DNA of 20,305 bases from a virus. The first letter of the stretch is position 1. The number at the start of each line of letters is the position of its first letter. This document shows, piece by piece, positions 1 to 6,391 of the stretch. The translations under genes and the position numbers were made by a program. The notes beneath the pieces were generated by a model. That model was not told the origin of the DNA. It was given only the letters and a program-made list of their open reading frames with translations, and did not search any database. Where the stretch lies: the IMG/VR virus record IMGVR_UViG_3300048029_000179, positions 1 to 20,305 of that record. One strand, given 5' to 3'.

Positions 1-1415
1 TCGGAAGTGGAAAAAGCTACGGATGCGCTGCTGAAATTATGCTTCGAGCAGTTAGACAACGGCCATCCCCCAGAGATGGTATTCGATACTCTCGTTTTGT
101 GGTTGTGCGAAATACATACCCCGAACTCAGAACCACCACTATCAAGACTTGGCAAGAGCTTTTCCCTGAGTCCACATGGGGAGGCATGAGGTGGCAGCCG
201 CCGATTACACATCATTTGAAGCTGCCGCCCAGGGGTGATGCTGCCGGTATTGACTGTGAGGTTATATTTTTGGCGTTAGATACGCCGCAATCGGTGAGGA
301 AGTTGTTATCTCTTGAGATAACCGGCGCCTGGTGCAATGAGTGCCGAGAGCTGCCTAAAGCTGTTATTGACGGCCTTACCCACCGGGTAGGCAGGTATCC
401 TACGAAAGCGGATGGCGGCCCGACTTGGTACGGCATTTGGATGGACACAAATCCACCTGACAATGATCACTGGTATCATACTGTATCGGAGAAAGAGCCT
501 ATTCGTGGAAAGTATGCTTGGAACTTTTTTCGGCAGCCTGGTGGCGTTGTGCAAGCGAGCCCGGACGAAGTGCCTGAGAACCCGGAGGCACAGGATTTTA
601 TTCATAGTGCTGGCCGTTGGTGGCAGATAAATCCGAAAGCTGAGAACAGGAATAATTTACCGCCGGGTTACTATCAGCAGCTGCTTGGTGGTAAAAACCT
701 GGATTGGATACGGTGTTATGCTGAGGGCAAGTTTACATTTGTTCAAGAGGGCCGGCCGGTCTGGCCTGAATATGATGATGAGCTTATGAGCGGTAATACA
801 GAAGTTGACCCATACTTCCCGGTACAGATTGGCGTCGACTTTGGTTTGACGCCGGCGGCTATCTTTGGGCAGCGCACATCTGGCGGTGGCTGGCGCGTGC
901 TGGATGAGCTGGTTACGTTTGATATGGGGCTAGAACGGTTTGGTCAAGAGCTGCTTGCCAGGATAGCTGAAAGGTATAATAAGTGTGAGATATTGGTTTG
1001 GGGTGATCCGGCTGGTAATAAACGTGATGAAATCTATGAGGTAACGGCGTTTGACCATTTGCGCAGCCTGGGATTTAAAGCTCAGCCGACAGAAAGCAAT
1101 GCGTTTCAGGTACGCCGGGAAGCCGGTGCATCGCCTATGTCCAGGCTTATTGCGGGCAAACCTGGATTAATTGTGGACAAACGCTGCTTGCGGTTGCGCA
1201 AAAGTCTGTCAGGCGGGTATTATTTTAAGCGTCAGAGCCTGGGCGCCGGCCAAGAGCGGTTCAAAGATATGCCAGTAAAGAACGAACATTCGCATTGCGG
1301 CGATGCGTTTGGGTATTTGATGCTAGGCGGCGGCGAGCAACGCAAGCTGCGCGGCCGGGGCAACATGGCGTCTGGCGGTATCTACACAGCAGACACGGAT
1401 TTTTCGATAATATGA
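1..1415 (+). CDS. terL: terminase large subunit, 5' end outside window
   Basis: DNA-packaging motor subunit: an ATPase that drives DNA through the portal and a nuclease that cuts the concatemer. The reading frame is already open at base 3, and its first five codons (3-17) spell the P-loop GSGKS, so the true start lies upstream. The ATG at 39 would remove the Walker A motif and is not the start. Further family marks are RNTYPELRTTT (from 108), the Walker B-like ITGAWCNE (318-341) with its acidic residue, and a C-terminal RNase H-like nuclease: VDFG with Asp at 837-839, WGDPAGN near 1000, and the closing HCGDAFGY (His 1293, Asp 1302). About 470 codons are visible, so only a short N-terminus is missing. 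The stop overlaps the next ATG as ATGA. No small terminase is recognisable in the window; it may lie upstream. Confidence 0.95.
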   Translation, partial: GSGKSYGCAAEIMLRAVRQRPSPRDGIRYSRFVVVRNTYPELRTTTIKTWQELFPESTWGGMRWQPPITHHLKLPPRGDAAGIDCEVIFLALDTPQSVRKLLSLEITGAWCNECRELPKAVIDGLTHRVGRYPTKADGGPTWYGIWMDTNPPDNDHWYHTVSEKEPIRGKYAWNFFRQPGGVVQASPDEVPENPEAQDFIHSAGRWWQINPKAENRNNLPPGYYQQLLGGKNLDWIRCYAEGKFTFVQEGRPVWPEYDDELMSGNTEVDPYFPVQIGVDFGLTPAAIFGQRTSGGGWRVLDELVTFDMGLERFGQELLARIAERYNKCEILVWGDPAGNKRDEIYEVTAFDHLRSLGFKAQPTESNAFQVRREAGASPMSRLIAGKPGLIVDKRCLRLRKSLSGGYYFKRQSLGAGQERFKDMPVKNEHSHCGDAFGYLMLGGGEQRKLRGRGNMASGGIYTADTDFSII

Positions 1416-1891
1416 TATCATTTTCAGACGCTAAACTAACAAGGGGCCAGCACATTATCCCCTACCGCTCTGAGCATTTGTTGCAAATAGAGATGCGAGA
1501 CTACGAAGCGCAAAACTATGAGGGGCATATTGAGGAATATCTTGAGTATGTGGATATGAATGTGGTCGAAGGGCTGACCTGGACAGCCATAGGACACGGC
1601 AAGGTAATAGGTATATTCGGATTTAGGCCGATGTGGCGGGCAGTAGGTGAAACCTGGCTGCTTCCTGGTCATGGAATAGAGCGCCATGCGATATCGGTAG
1701 TCAGAGTTGCCAGGCAAATAATGACCAACGTAATGTATGATTTTAGCCTTAAACGCCTTCAGATAGCCGTTTCAACCCAAAACGATACCGCTTACAGATA
1801 CGCAAAAAGTCTGTATTTTGAAGAAGAGGCTATAATGAAGAACTATGGCCCTGAAGGTGCAGATTACAGATTAATGGTGAGGTTATCATAA
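1412..1891 (+). CDS. GNAT-fold protein, T7 gp13-like (DUF2833 type)
   Basis: A 159-residue protein resembling the DUF2833/T7 gp13 group, which has a GNAT acetyltransferase-like fold. Supporting segments are the central 'GETWLLPGHGIERHA', a following helix, and the C-terminal 'LQIAVSTQNDTAYRYAKSL' and 'EEEAIMKNYGPEGADYRLM', the typical GNAT end where a neighbour residue change is followed by a beta strand and YGP-x-G-x-D-Y. The ATG at 1412 was chosen because it overlaps the terminase stop (ATGA); the open frame continues upstream to 1295 but that part reads as shadow of the terminase. There is no strong Shine-Dalgarno, which fits translational coupling. In T7, gp13 is needed for virion assembly but is not thought to be an active enzyme; activity here is unknown. 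Its place beside the terminase differs from T7, where gene 13 follows the tail-tube genes. Confidence 0.8.
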   Translation: MISFSDAKLTRGQHIIPYRSEHLLQIEMRDYEAQNYEGHIEEYLEYVDMNVVEGLTWTAIGHGKVIGIFGFRPMWRAVGETWLLPGHGIERHAISVVRVARQIMTNVMYDFSLKRLQIAVSTQNDTAYRYAKSLYFEEEAIMKNYGPEGADYRLMVRLS

Positions 1892-2124
1892 TGGGTGGTA
1901 TTTTTAGTAAACCTAAGACTCCGAAGCCAGACCCTTCGATTGCAGAGGCGCAAAAGAAGCAAGAGGCTCGCTTACAACAACAAGAAACAACTGAAAAGAT
2001 GAAAATCTCTTCTAGGGCAAGAGCTCGTAGAAGTGGTGGTCTACGGTTGCTTATGTCATCAGGAGTACCGCAGCAGCAACAGCAAACTGGCGGGTCCTCT
2101 ACCAAACTAGGTGGCGGCCAATGA
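1891..2124 (+). CDS. small basic, Gln-rich virion-type protein
   Basis: A 77-residue protein starting MGGIFSKPKTPKPDPS, then a charged Gln/Lys/Arg-rich helix, an Arg-rich SSRARARRSGGLRLL segment, a run of five glutamines and a Gly/Ser tail. Small proteins with an 'MGG-[IL]-F-x-K-P-K' start and an 'RRxG...LL' middle are common beside the portal in podoviruses and are loosely comparable to T7 gp6.7, a minor virion protein; I cannot show homology to gp6.7. The start is supported by GGTGAGG at 1876-1882, eight bases upstream, and by the TAATG overlap with the preceding gene. Probably a minor head or connector component; function is inference. Confidence 0.65.
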   Translation: MGGIFSKPKTPKPDPSIAEAQKKQEARLQQQETTEKMKISSRARARRSGGLRLLMSSGVPQQQQQTGGSSTKLGGGQ

Positions 2125-2267
2125 CCAAGATTAAAGAAGATGCCCGCGTTCATCGCCGGGCAGTAGTGCAACCGGCGCCAGAGCCGGCAGTCGAGGCGAA
2201 ACCAAAGGCTACGCGGAGCAAAGATAGTGACGCTAAAAAGGCACCAAAATCCAAAGGGCGGTCTTAA
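2121..2267 (+). CDS. small hypothetical protein, Lys/Ala/Pro-rich (48 aa)
   Basis: A short frame of 48 codons whose ATG overlaps the previous stop as ATGA and is preceded by AGGTGG (2109-2114) at six bases. The product begins MTKIKEDARVHRRAVVQPAPEP and ends in a Lys/Ser-rich tail. It is strongly basic and low in complexity, with no recognised domain. It fills what would otherwise be an uncovered gap between two neighbours in a very compact region, and overlaps the start of the next gene by 41 bases. The tidy start/stop overlap is the main support; a non-coding origin cannot be excluded. Confidence 0.5.
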   Translation: MTKIKEDARVHRRAVVQPAPEPAVEAKPKATRSKDSDAKKAPKSKGRS

Positions 2268-2505
2268 CGCAGCCGGGAGAAAACACTTCGGGGTGAAGGC
2301 GCCGGTGAAATCCGGTGATAATCCCAGACGCGCTTCCTTTCTCGCGCGTATGGCGGGCGTCTCAGGCCCTGAGCGTGATAGTAAGGGGCGCCCAACCCGG
2401 CTATTGTTATCGCTTCGGGCCTGGGGCGCTTCTTCTAAAGCTGATGCTAGGTCTAAGGCTGCGGCTATAAGCAAACGGAATGAGGCGAAAACGCAAAATG
2501 CCTAA
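2227..2505 (+). CDS. DUF6321-like small phage protein, GTG start
   Basis: A 92-residue protein with the strongly patterned core GGLNAAGRKHFG, 'VKSGDNPRRASFLARM', 'GRPTRLLLSLRAWG' and 'SSKADARSKAAAISKR'. I recognise this as the pattern of the DUF6321 group common in phage genomes; its function is not established. It is basic (many Arg/Lys), which would suit contact with nucleic acid. The start is a GTG with GGAG at 2215-2218, eight bases upstream. It overlaps the preceding 48-codon frame by 41 bases and the portal by 8. Its position just before the portal suggests a packaging or head role, but that is only context. Confidence 0.75.
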   Translation: MTLKRHQNPKGGLNAAGRKHFGVKAPVKSGDNPRRASFLARMAGVSGPERDSKGRPTRLLLSLRAWGASSKADARSKAAAISKRNEAKTQNA

Positions 2506-4060
2506 ATTAAATGTACCAAATATCATGGAACGTGAGGCCAAAGCCCAGGCTAGAAAAGATGAGTGGCGTTCTATTTACGAAGATTGTTATGAGTTTGCAT
2601 TACCGCAGCGCAACCTTTACAGCGGTTACTACGAAGGCAAGGTGGCTGGCAAAGGCAAGATGGCTAGGGTGTTTGATAGTACAGCTATCCATGCTACGCA
2701 GCGGTTTGCTAATCGTCTCCAGGCGGGGCTGTTTCCTCCTTACAAACAATGGTGCCGCCTGGAACCTGGCTCAGCAATACCAGAAGATGATAAAGAAACG
2801 GCACAAGAGCTGTTTGATGAATATAACAAACGTATGTTTGATACGCTGCGTCAAACTAATTTTGACCTGGCGATGGGTGAATTTCTGTTAGAGCTGGCTG
2901 TGGGCACAGCTGTAATGATGATTACGCCGGGCGATGAGTCCACGCCTGTACGCTTCACACCTATCCCTCAGTACCTGGTCGCTTTGGAAGAAGGGCCGTA
3001 TGGTACTGTTGATAATGTTTATCGTAAACAGCGCATGAAGGCAGAGGCTGTATTGCGAGAGTTTCCAGATGCAAGAGTATCTGTGGAGCTGCAAGAGGCT
3101 ATCGACAGGGCGCCTGACAGAGAGCTGGATTTGTTTGATTGCGTTTTGTTTGACCAAGAAACCGGGCGTTATCATTACCACGTTATTTGGCCTTCTAAAA
3201 AGCAAGAAATTGTTTATAGAGAAATGCGCAGCAGCCCGTTTATTGTTGCTAGATACAGCAAGATTGCCGGCGAAATATATGGCCGTGGCCCGCTGGTAAC
3301 AGCTATCAGCGATATCAAAACACTGAACAAGACCCTGGAGCTGGTTCTAAAAAATGCCAGCTTAGCGATTGCCGGTGTTTATACAGCTGCAGATGACGGC
3401 GTTCTTAACCCGCAAAACATTAAGATACAGCCTGGCGCTGTTATCTCTGTCGCTAGAAACGGCGGGCCGCAGGGCGCGTCACTAACGCCGCTGCCTAAAG
3501 CTGGTGACTTCAATACCAGCCAGATTATCATCAATGACTTGCGTATGAACATCAAAAAGATTTTGATGGATGATACGTTGCCGCCGGACAACATGAGCGC
3601 TCGGTCTGCTACGGAAATCGCAGAACGCACCCGCGAGCTGGCCACTAACCTGGGCAGTGCTTTCGGCAGATTGATACAGGAAACCCTGGTGCCGATTGTT
3701 AGCCGCACCATGTTTGTTATGGATCAACAGGGGTTGATTGACCTGCCGCTAAAGGTGAACGGTGTCCAGGTTAAGGTAACGCCGGTATCTCCCCTGGCAC
3801 AAGCACAGAAGCTGCAAGAGATTAACGATGTGGTCCAGTATATGCAGATTGCCAATCAGATGGGGCCGCAAGGCCAGGTAACGGTATCTGTCCCGCGTGT
3901 GCTTGAGTTTATTGCTGAGCGCTTGGGCATTGAGCAGACGCTGCTTAATAACCCAGAAGAACAGCAAATGATGATGCAGCAGATGCAGCAGATGATGATG
4001 GCCCAACAGGCGCCGCCGGAAGCAGAGCCGGCGCCTGGAACTGAGGAACAAATGGTATGA
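2498..4060 (+). CDS. portal (head-to-tail connector) protein, T7 gp8 family
   Basis: Forms the dodecameric ring at one vertex of the capsid through which DNA is packaged and ejected and to which the tail is attached. The 520-residue length fits the T7-type head-tail connector family. Recognisable parts are the N-terminal 'RKDEWRSIYEDCYEFALPQR', the 'FDSTAIHATQRFANRLQAGLFPP' segment, 'FTPIPQYLVALEEGPYG', the long connector helices around 'LNKTLELVLKNASLAI', and 'SATEIAERTRELATNLGSAFGR'. The C-terminus is an unusual Met/Gln-rich tail followed by Pro/Glu-rich residues. I prefer ATG 2498 because GAGG lies 12 bases upstream; an in-frame ATG at 2480 would add six basic residues but lacks a ribosome site. 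The stop overlaps the next start. Confidence 0.93.
   Translation: MPKLNVPNIMEREAKAQARKDEWRSIYEDCYEFALPQRNLYSGYYEGKVAGKGKMARVFDSTAIHATQRFANRLQAGLFPPYKQWCRLEPGSAIPEDDKETAQELFDEYNKRMFDTLRQTNFDLAMGEFLLELAVGTAVMMITPGDESTPVRFTPIPQYLVALEEGPYGTVDNVYRKQRMKAEAVLREFPDARVSVELQEAIDRAPDRELDLFDCVLFDQETGRYHYHVIWPSKKQEIVYREMRSSPFIVARYSKIAGEIYGRGPLVTAISDIKTLNKTLELVLKNASLAIAGVYTAADDGVLNPQNIKIQPGAVISVARNGGPQGASLTPLPKAGDFNTSQIIINDLRMNIKKILMDDTLPPDNMSARSATEIAERTRELATNLGSAFGRLIQETLVPIVSRTMFVMDQQGLIDLPLKVNGVQVKVTPVSPLAQAQKLQEINDVVQYMQIANQMGPQGQVTVSVPRVLEFIAERLGIEQTLLNNPEEQQMMMQQMQQMMMAQQAPPEAEPAPGTEEQMV
3962..4010 (+). repeat. ATG/CAG triplet-rich tract in portal 3' end
   Basis: Near-repeats of cag and atg codons encode a Met/Gln-rich tail (residue runs such as QQMMMQQMQQMMM). 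It is in frame and lies near the end of the portal gene. It looks like low-complexity coding sequence rather than a separate element. Confidence 0.7.
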
Positions 4061-4311
4061 TGGAAGAAGGTTGGGACGGCCTATCCCCGGTTGATATAGA
4101 GCAGCCAAAGGCAGAAGATTTAGATATTGTTTATGCAAAGGCTTTTAAGACAGCTGAAGGCCAGAAGGTGCTAAGTCACCTTAGAGGCATTACTATCGAG
4201 CAGCCAACTTGGGTGCCCGGTGAAGATGCCAGTTTTGGCTATGCTAGAGAGGGCATGGCAGAGCTGGTTCGTATGATTGAAAAACGCATCAGGAGGAGCG
4301 AGAATGGATAA
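4057..4311 (+). CDS. Bbp19-like phage structural protein
   Basis: An 84-residue protein with the pattern 'AFKTAEGQKVLSHLRGITIEQPTWVPG', then 'AREGMAELVRMIEKRI'. This is the signature of the small Bbp19-like family (named from a Bordetella phage), usually found between portal and capsid genes. Its role is unknown; a head-associated function is likely from position. It starts at ATG 4057, overlapping the portal stop; GAGGA at 4043-4047 lies nine bases upstream. A second ATG follows directly at 4060. It overlaps the scaffold start by eight bases. Confidence 0.75.
   Translation: MMEEGWDGLSPVDIEQPKAEDLDIVYAKAFKTAEGQKVLSHLRGITIEQPTWVPGEDASFGYAREGMAELVRMIEKRIRRSENG
4291..4296 (+). promoter_or_regulatory. 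Shine-Dalgarno of scaffold gene
   Basis: A perfect AGGAGG seven bases before ATG 4304. It decides the scaffold start against the upstream in-frame TTG at 4277 and lies inside the end of the Bbp19-like gene. Confidence 0.85.
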
Positions 4312-5080
4312 TCAAGAAGCACAAGTTGCAGAACAGACGCAAGCGGATGCACCGCTAATTAACCCACAATCAGAGCCGGCAGCCGAAGCGCAGCAAGAGC
4401 AGCCGATGCCACTATTCGAAGAACAGCAAGCTGCTACAGATATTGATGATGATGATGGCCCGATAGAACGGCCTGATTATTACCCGTCTAAATTTTGGGA
4501 TGAGGATGGCCCGGATGTTGAGAAACTTGCAAAGAGCTATGCGGAACTGGAGAAGCAGTTTAAATCTGGAAAGCATAAAGCTCCAGATGGTGATTATGAT
4601 GTGGCGTCTCTTGTTGATAAAGGTTTGGACCCGGAAGATGAAACAATGGGCATCTTCTCTGAATGGGCTAAAGAAAATGGCGTCAGCCAAGCTGCGTTTG
4701 AAGAGCTGGCTGGGAAAGTCCTAGACGTAAGCAAAGTTGAGGGCGAGCTTTTCGAAGCAGACCGCCAAGCAGAAATGAGCAAGCTAGGCGAGCGAGCACA
4801 AGAGAAAATACAGATGACCGAGCGGTTATTAATGAAAGCGCCTCTTACAAATGAAGAGCGCAATGCTCTAGCTGTTGGCTTGGATAACGCAGATAGCATC
4901 AATGCTTTTCTTAAATATCACCAGGCGCTAACTAATGAAGGCATCCCGGTACAGGCAGCACCGTCAGCTCCGTCTATGACGCGAGAGGACCTGGAGTCAG
5001 CGATTGCGGACCCTCGTTGGCAGTCTGAACCAGCATGGCGGCAAAAGATTGAGAAGCAGTGGATGGAGGCTAATTCCTAG
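4304..5080 (+). CDS. capsid assembly scaffolding protein
   Basis: Predicted internal scaffold that guides capsid shell assembly and is lost during maturation. The 258-residue product is acidic and Gln/Glu/Ala-rich at its N-terminus, with an IDDDDGP acidic patch, then a 'YYPSKFWDEDGPDVEKLAKSYAELEKQF' block and 'APDGDYD' that I associate with scaffold proteins of this phage group, then long charged helical stretches and a basic/aromatic C-terminus ending 'WRQKIEKQWMEANS', typical of the scaffold end that touches the shell. Position directly between portal and capsid, as T7 gene 9, supports the call. The start at 4304 is set by AGGAGG at 4291-4296. The 171 bases after its stop contain no full-size gene. 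Confidence 0.85.
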   Translation: MDNQEAQVAEQTQADAPLINPQSEPAAEAQQEQPMPLFEEQQAATDIDDDDGPIERPDYYPSKFWDEDGPDVEKLAKSYAELEKQFKSGKHKAPDGDYDVASLVDKGLDPEDETMGIFSEWAKENGVSQAAFEELAGKVLDVSKVEGELFEADRQAEMSKLGERAQEKIQMTERLLMKAPLTNEERNALAVGLDNADSINAFLKYHQALTNEGIPVQAAPSAPSMTREDLESAIADPRWQSEPAWRQKIEKQWMEANS

Positions 5081-5086
5081 ATATAG

Positions 5087-5115
5087 TTGCCAAAGCTGTT
5101 AAAAAGGTGTAAATA
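5087..5115 (+). promoter_or_regulatory. weak sigma70-like promoter candidate before capsid genes
   Basis: TTGCCA at 5087-5092 (five of six matches to TTGACA) and TAAATA at 5110-5115 (only three of six matches to TATAAT) are separated by 17 bases in the largest non-coding gap. The -10 element is poor and overlaps the first micro-ORF's start, so this is only a candidate. T7 has a strong promoter in the equivalent place, just before gene 10. Confidence 0.2.
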
Positions 5116-5156
5116 TGGTATTGAAGGCTAACCGCTCCGGCCCTTCTATGGGATGA
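5115..5156 (+). CDS. putative 13-codon leader micro-ORF
   Basis: ATG 5115 follows AAGGTG (5104-5109) at five bases and opens a 13-residue frame, MVLKANRSGPSMG, ending in TGA at 5154-5156. Its stop overlaps the start of a second micro-ORF (ATGA). The length is too short to judge from composition; the ribosome site and the start/stop overlap are the support. It could be a leader peptide coupling translation towards the capsid gene. Confidence 0.3.
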   Translation: MVLKANRSGPSMG

Positions 5157-5239
5157 ACTCTCTGGCCGGCATGACCAATTTCATGCAAGCGACTGCCCGT
5201 AAGGATAACAGTTTGCGAAATAGTAGTAACTCTAATTAG
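5153..5239 (+). CDS. putative 28-codon micro-ORF ahead of capsid
   Basis: A 28-residue frame starting MNSLAGMTNFMQATARKD and ending in a Ser/Asn-rich tail. Its ATG overlaps the previous micro-ORF's stop, and its own stop (TAG, 5237-5239) overlaps the AGGAGG of the capsid gene. The residue pattern looks protein-like, with a short amphipathic helix. It may be a real small virion protein, a coupling leader, or chance. Confidence 0.35.
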   Translation: MNSLAGMTNFMQATARKDNSLRNSSNSN

Positions 5240-5243
5240 GAGG
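5238..5243 (+). promoter_or_regulatory. Shine-Dalgarno of major capsid gene
   Basis: A perfect AGGAGG eight bases before ATG 5252, suited to high expression of the most abundant virion protein. It shares two bases with the stop codon of the upstream 28-codon frame. Confidence 0.85.
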
Positions 5244-5251
5244 TTCTAGCT

Positions 5252-6085
5252 ATGGCGCAGAACGTAACCACAGCGTTTGTTACCCTTTTCGAAAGTGAGG
5301 TTAAGCAAGCGTATCAGTCTGAATCAGTGTTGCGCGGTACAATGCGTACTCGTACTGGTGTTCAGGGAAATACTGTAAAGTTTCCAAAAATCGGCAAGGG
5401 TGTGGCAACACCTCGGATTAACCAAACTGACGTTACCCCACTAAATGTGACCTATTCGCAAGTGACCGCGAATATGTCAGATTTTATCGCTGCAGAATAT
5501 TCTGACATCTTCCATCAAAGTCACATCAATTTTGACGAAAGACGTGAGCTGGTCGAGGTTGTTTCAAAAGCGATTGCCAGACGTATGGACCAGATTTGTA
5601 TTGACGCGCTCAATGCAGCATCTTCTCCATCAACTGTTGCGACAGGTATTGGTGGTGCAACCACAAATATGAACATCGAAAAGATGCGTGCAGCAGCGAA
5701 GGCGATGAATGAAAAGAACGTGCCATCAGACGGCCGTTACTTGCTCATGCACGCTTCTCAGCTTGATGCTCTATTAGGTGAAACAGAAGTAACTTCGAGC
5801 GATTTTGCGACTGTGAAAGCTCTCGTTCGCGGTGAAGTTTCATCATTTATGGGCTTTAATGTGTTGACTATCGGTGATAGAGACGAGGGTGGCCTACCAA
5901 AGCCGTCTACTCGTACTTGCTTCGCGTGGCATAAAGACAGCATGGGTTATGCTGAGTCTATGGCACAAAAAAGTGAAGTAAACTATATCCCAGAAAAAAC
6001 GAGCTTCCTCGTTTCATCAATGTTCTCAGCTGGTGCTGTTGCCATTGACGATGAGGGTATCGTTAAAATTAGCTGTACTGAATAA
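5252..6085 (+). CDS. major capsid protein
   Basis: Shell-forming protein, predicted HK97 fold. The 277-residue product has features of the phage capsid group seen in such podoviruses: the N-terminal 'FESEVKQAYQSESVLRGTMRTR', 'GNTVKFPKIGKG' (loop-type segment), 'VTYSQVTANMSDFIAAEYSDIF', the long spine-like helix 'RELVEVVSKAIARRMDQICIDAL', and 'DGRYLLMHASQLDALL', 'EVSSFMGFNVLTI' and a C-terminal 'AGAVAIDDEGIVKI' beta end. It lies between scaffold and tail-tube genes. It is shorter than T7 gp10 (about 345 residues). Its own AGGAGG at 5238-5243 sets the start. Confidence 0.92.
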   Translation: MAQNVTTAFVTLFESEVKQAYQSESVLRGTMRTRTGVQGNTVKFPKIGKGVATPRINQTDVTPLNVTYSQVTANMSDFIAAEYSDIFHQSHINFDERRELVEVVSKAIARRMDQICIDALNAASSPSTVATGIGGATTNMNIEKMRAAAKAMNEKNVPSDGRYLLMHASQLDALLGETEVTSSDFATVKALVRGEVSSFMGFNVLTIGDRDEGGLPKPSTRTCFAWHKDSMGYAESMAQKSEVNYIPEKTSFLVSSMFSAGAVAIDDEGIVKISCTE

Positions 6086-6097
6086 GGAGATTTGTAA

Positions 6098-6337
6098 ATG
6101 GCTTATGATTCAGCTGGTTTAGCGACCATCGCAGCATCAAAGAGCGGCAATGCACCTAACGTGTATAGCTATAAGACTGCGGCAGACAACAAGGCTGCTG
6201 TGGCTGGCTCTGGCTACTTCGATAGCGTAGAATCTCTTATCAACACAGGCGATTTCATTATGAATTTCGCTAGTGATGGTGGGCAGCTTCTTGTCGCTAC
6301 CAATACAGCGGGCGTTATTACAACCGCTGCTATTTAA
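6098..6337 (+). CDS. small probable capsid decoration/head protein
   Basis: A 79-residue protein, MAYDSAGLATIAASKSGNAPNVYSYK... in outline, with Gly/Ala-rich beta-like sequence and 'SGYFDSVESLINTGDFIMNFASDG' and 'LLVATNTAGVITTAAI'. The 'NAP-x-x-[YW]-x-Y-x-T' followed by 'GYF....LL..GD.I' pattern recurs in small proteins directly after phage capsid genes, often detected in virions. AAGGAGA at 6084-6090 sits seven bases upstream. A role as capsid decoration or stabilising protein is inferred from location and size only. A hairpin follows 10 bases after its stop. Confidence 0.6.
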   Translation: MAYDSAGLATIAASKSGNAPNVYSYKTAADNKAAVAGSGYFDSVESLINTGDFIMNFASDGGQLLVATNTAGVITTAAI

Positions 6338-6346
6338 CTTCCCTGA

Positions 6347-6371
6347 TGGGGGCTGTCCCAAGCAGCCCCCA
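6347..6371 (+). terminator. GC-rich hairpin after head genes, without U-tract
   Basis: A perfect 9-bp stem, TGGGGGCTG (6347-6355) with CAGCCCCCA (6363-6371), and a 7-base loop. It stands between the decoration protein and tail tube gene A, the same relative place as the T7 Tphi terminator after gene 10. No T-run follows (the next bases are caaactt), so it may be a leaky terminator, an mRNA 3'-end stabiliser, or a processing site. Confidence 0.6.
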
Positions 6372-6391
6372 CAAACTTAAAGGAGAGCGGG

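Noticed and set aside
7-189. 60-codon + strand frame at the left edge
   Set aside because: It lies wholly over the terminase P-loop region in another frame, and the terminase frame shows clear family motifs there.
1830-2474. 214-codon reverse-strand frame across the small-protein cluster
   Set aside because: Its product is Cys/Arg/Pro-rich and unlike a folded protein; the + strand genes there have ribosome sites and a recognised family.
2511-2891. 126-codon + strand frame inside the portal gene
   Set aside because: No ribosome site and a composition typical of a shifted frame; the portal frame is strongly patterned over the same bases. Unlike the two nested ORFs reported, there is no exchange of low-complexity between frames.
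3749-4138. 129-codon reverse-strand Leu/His-rich frame
   Set aside because: It is the mirror of the Met/Gln triplet-rich end of the portal, which yields Leu/His runs on the other strand.
5137-5169. Inverted repeat CCGGCC ... GGCCGG in the scaffold-capsid gap
   Set aside because: Only six base pairs with a 21-base loop and no U-tract; too weak to call a terminator or operator.
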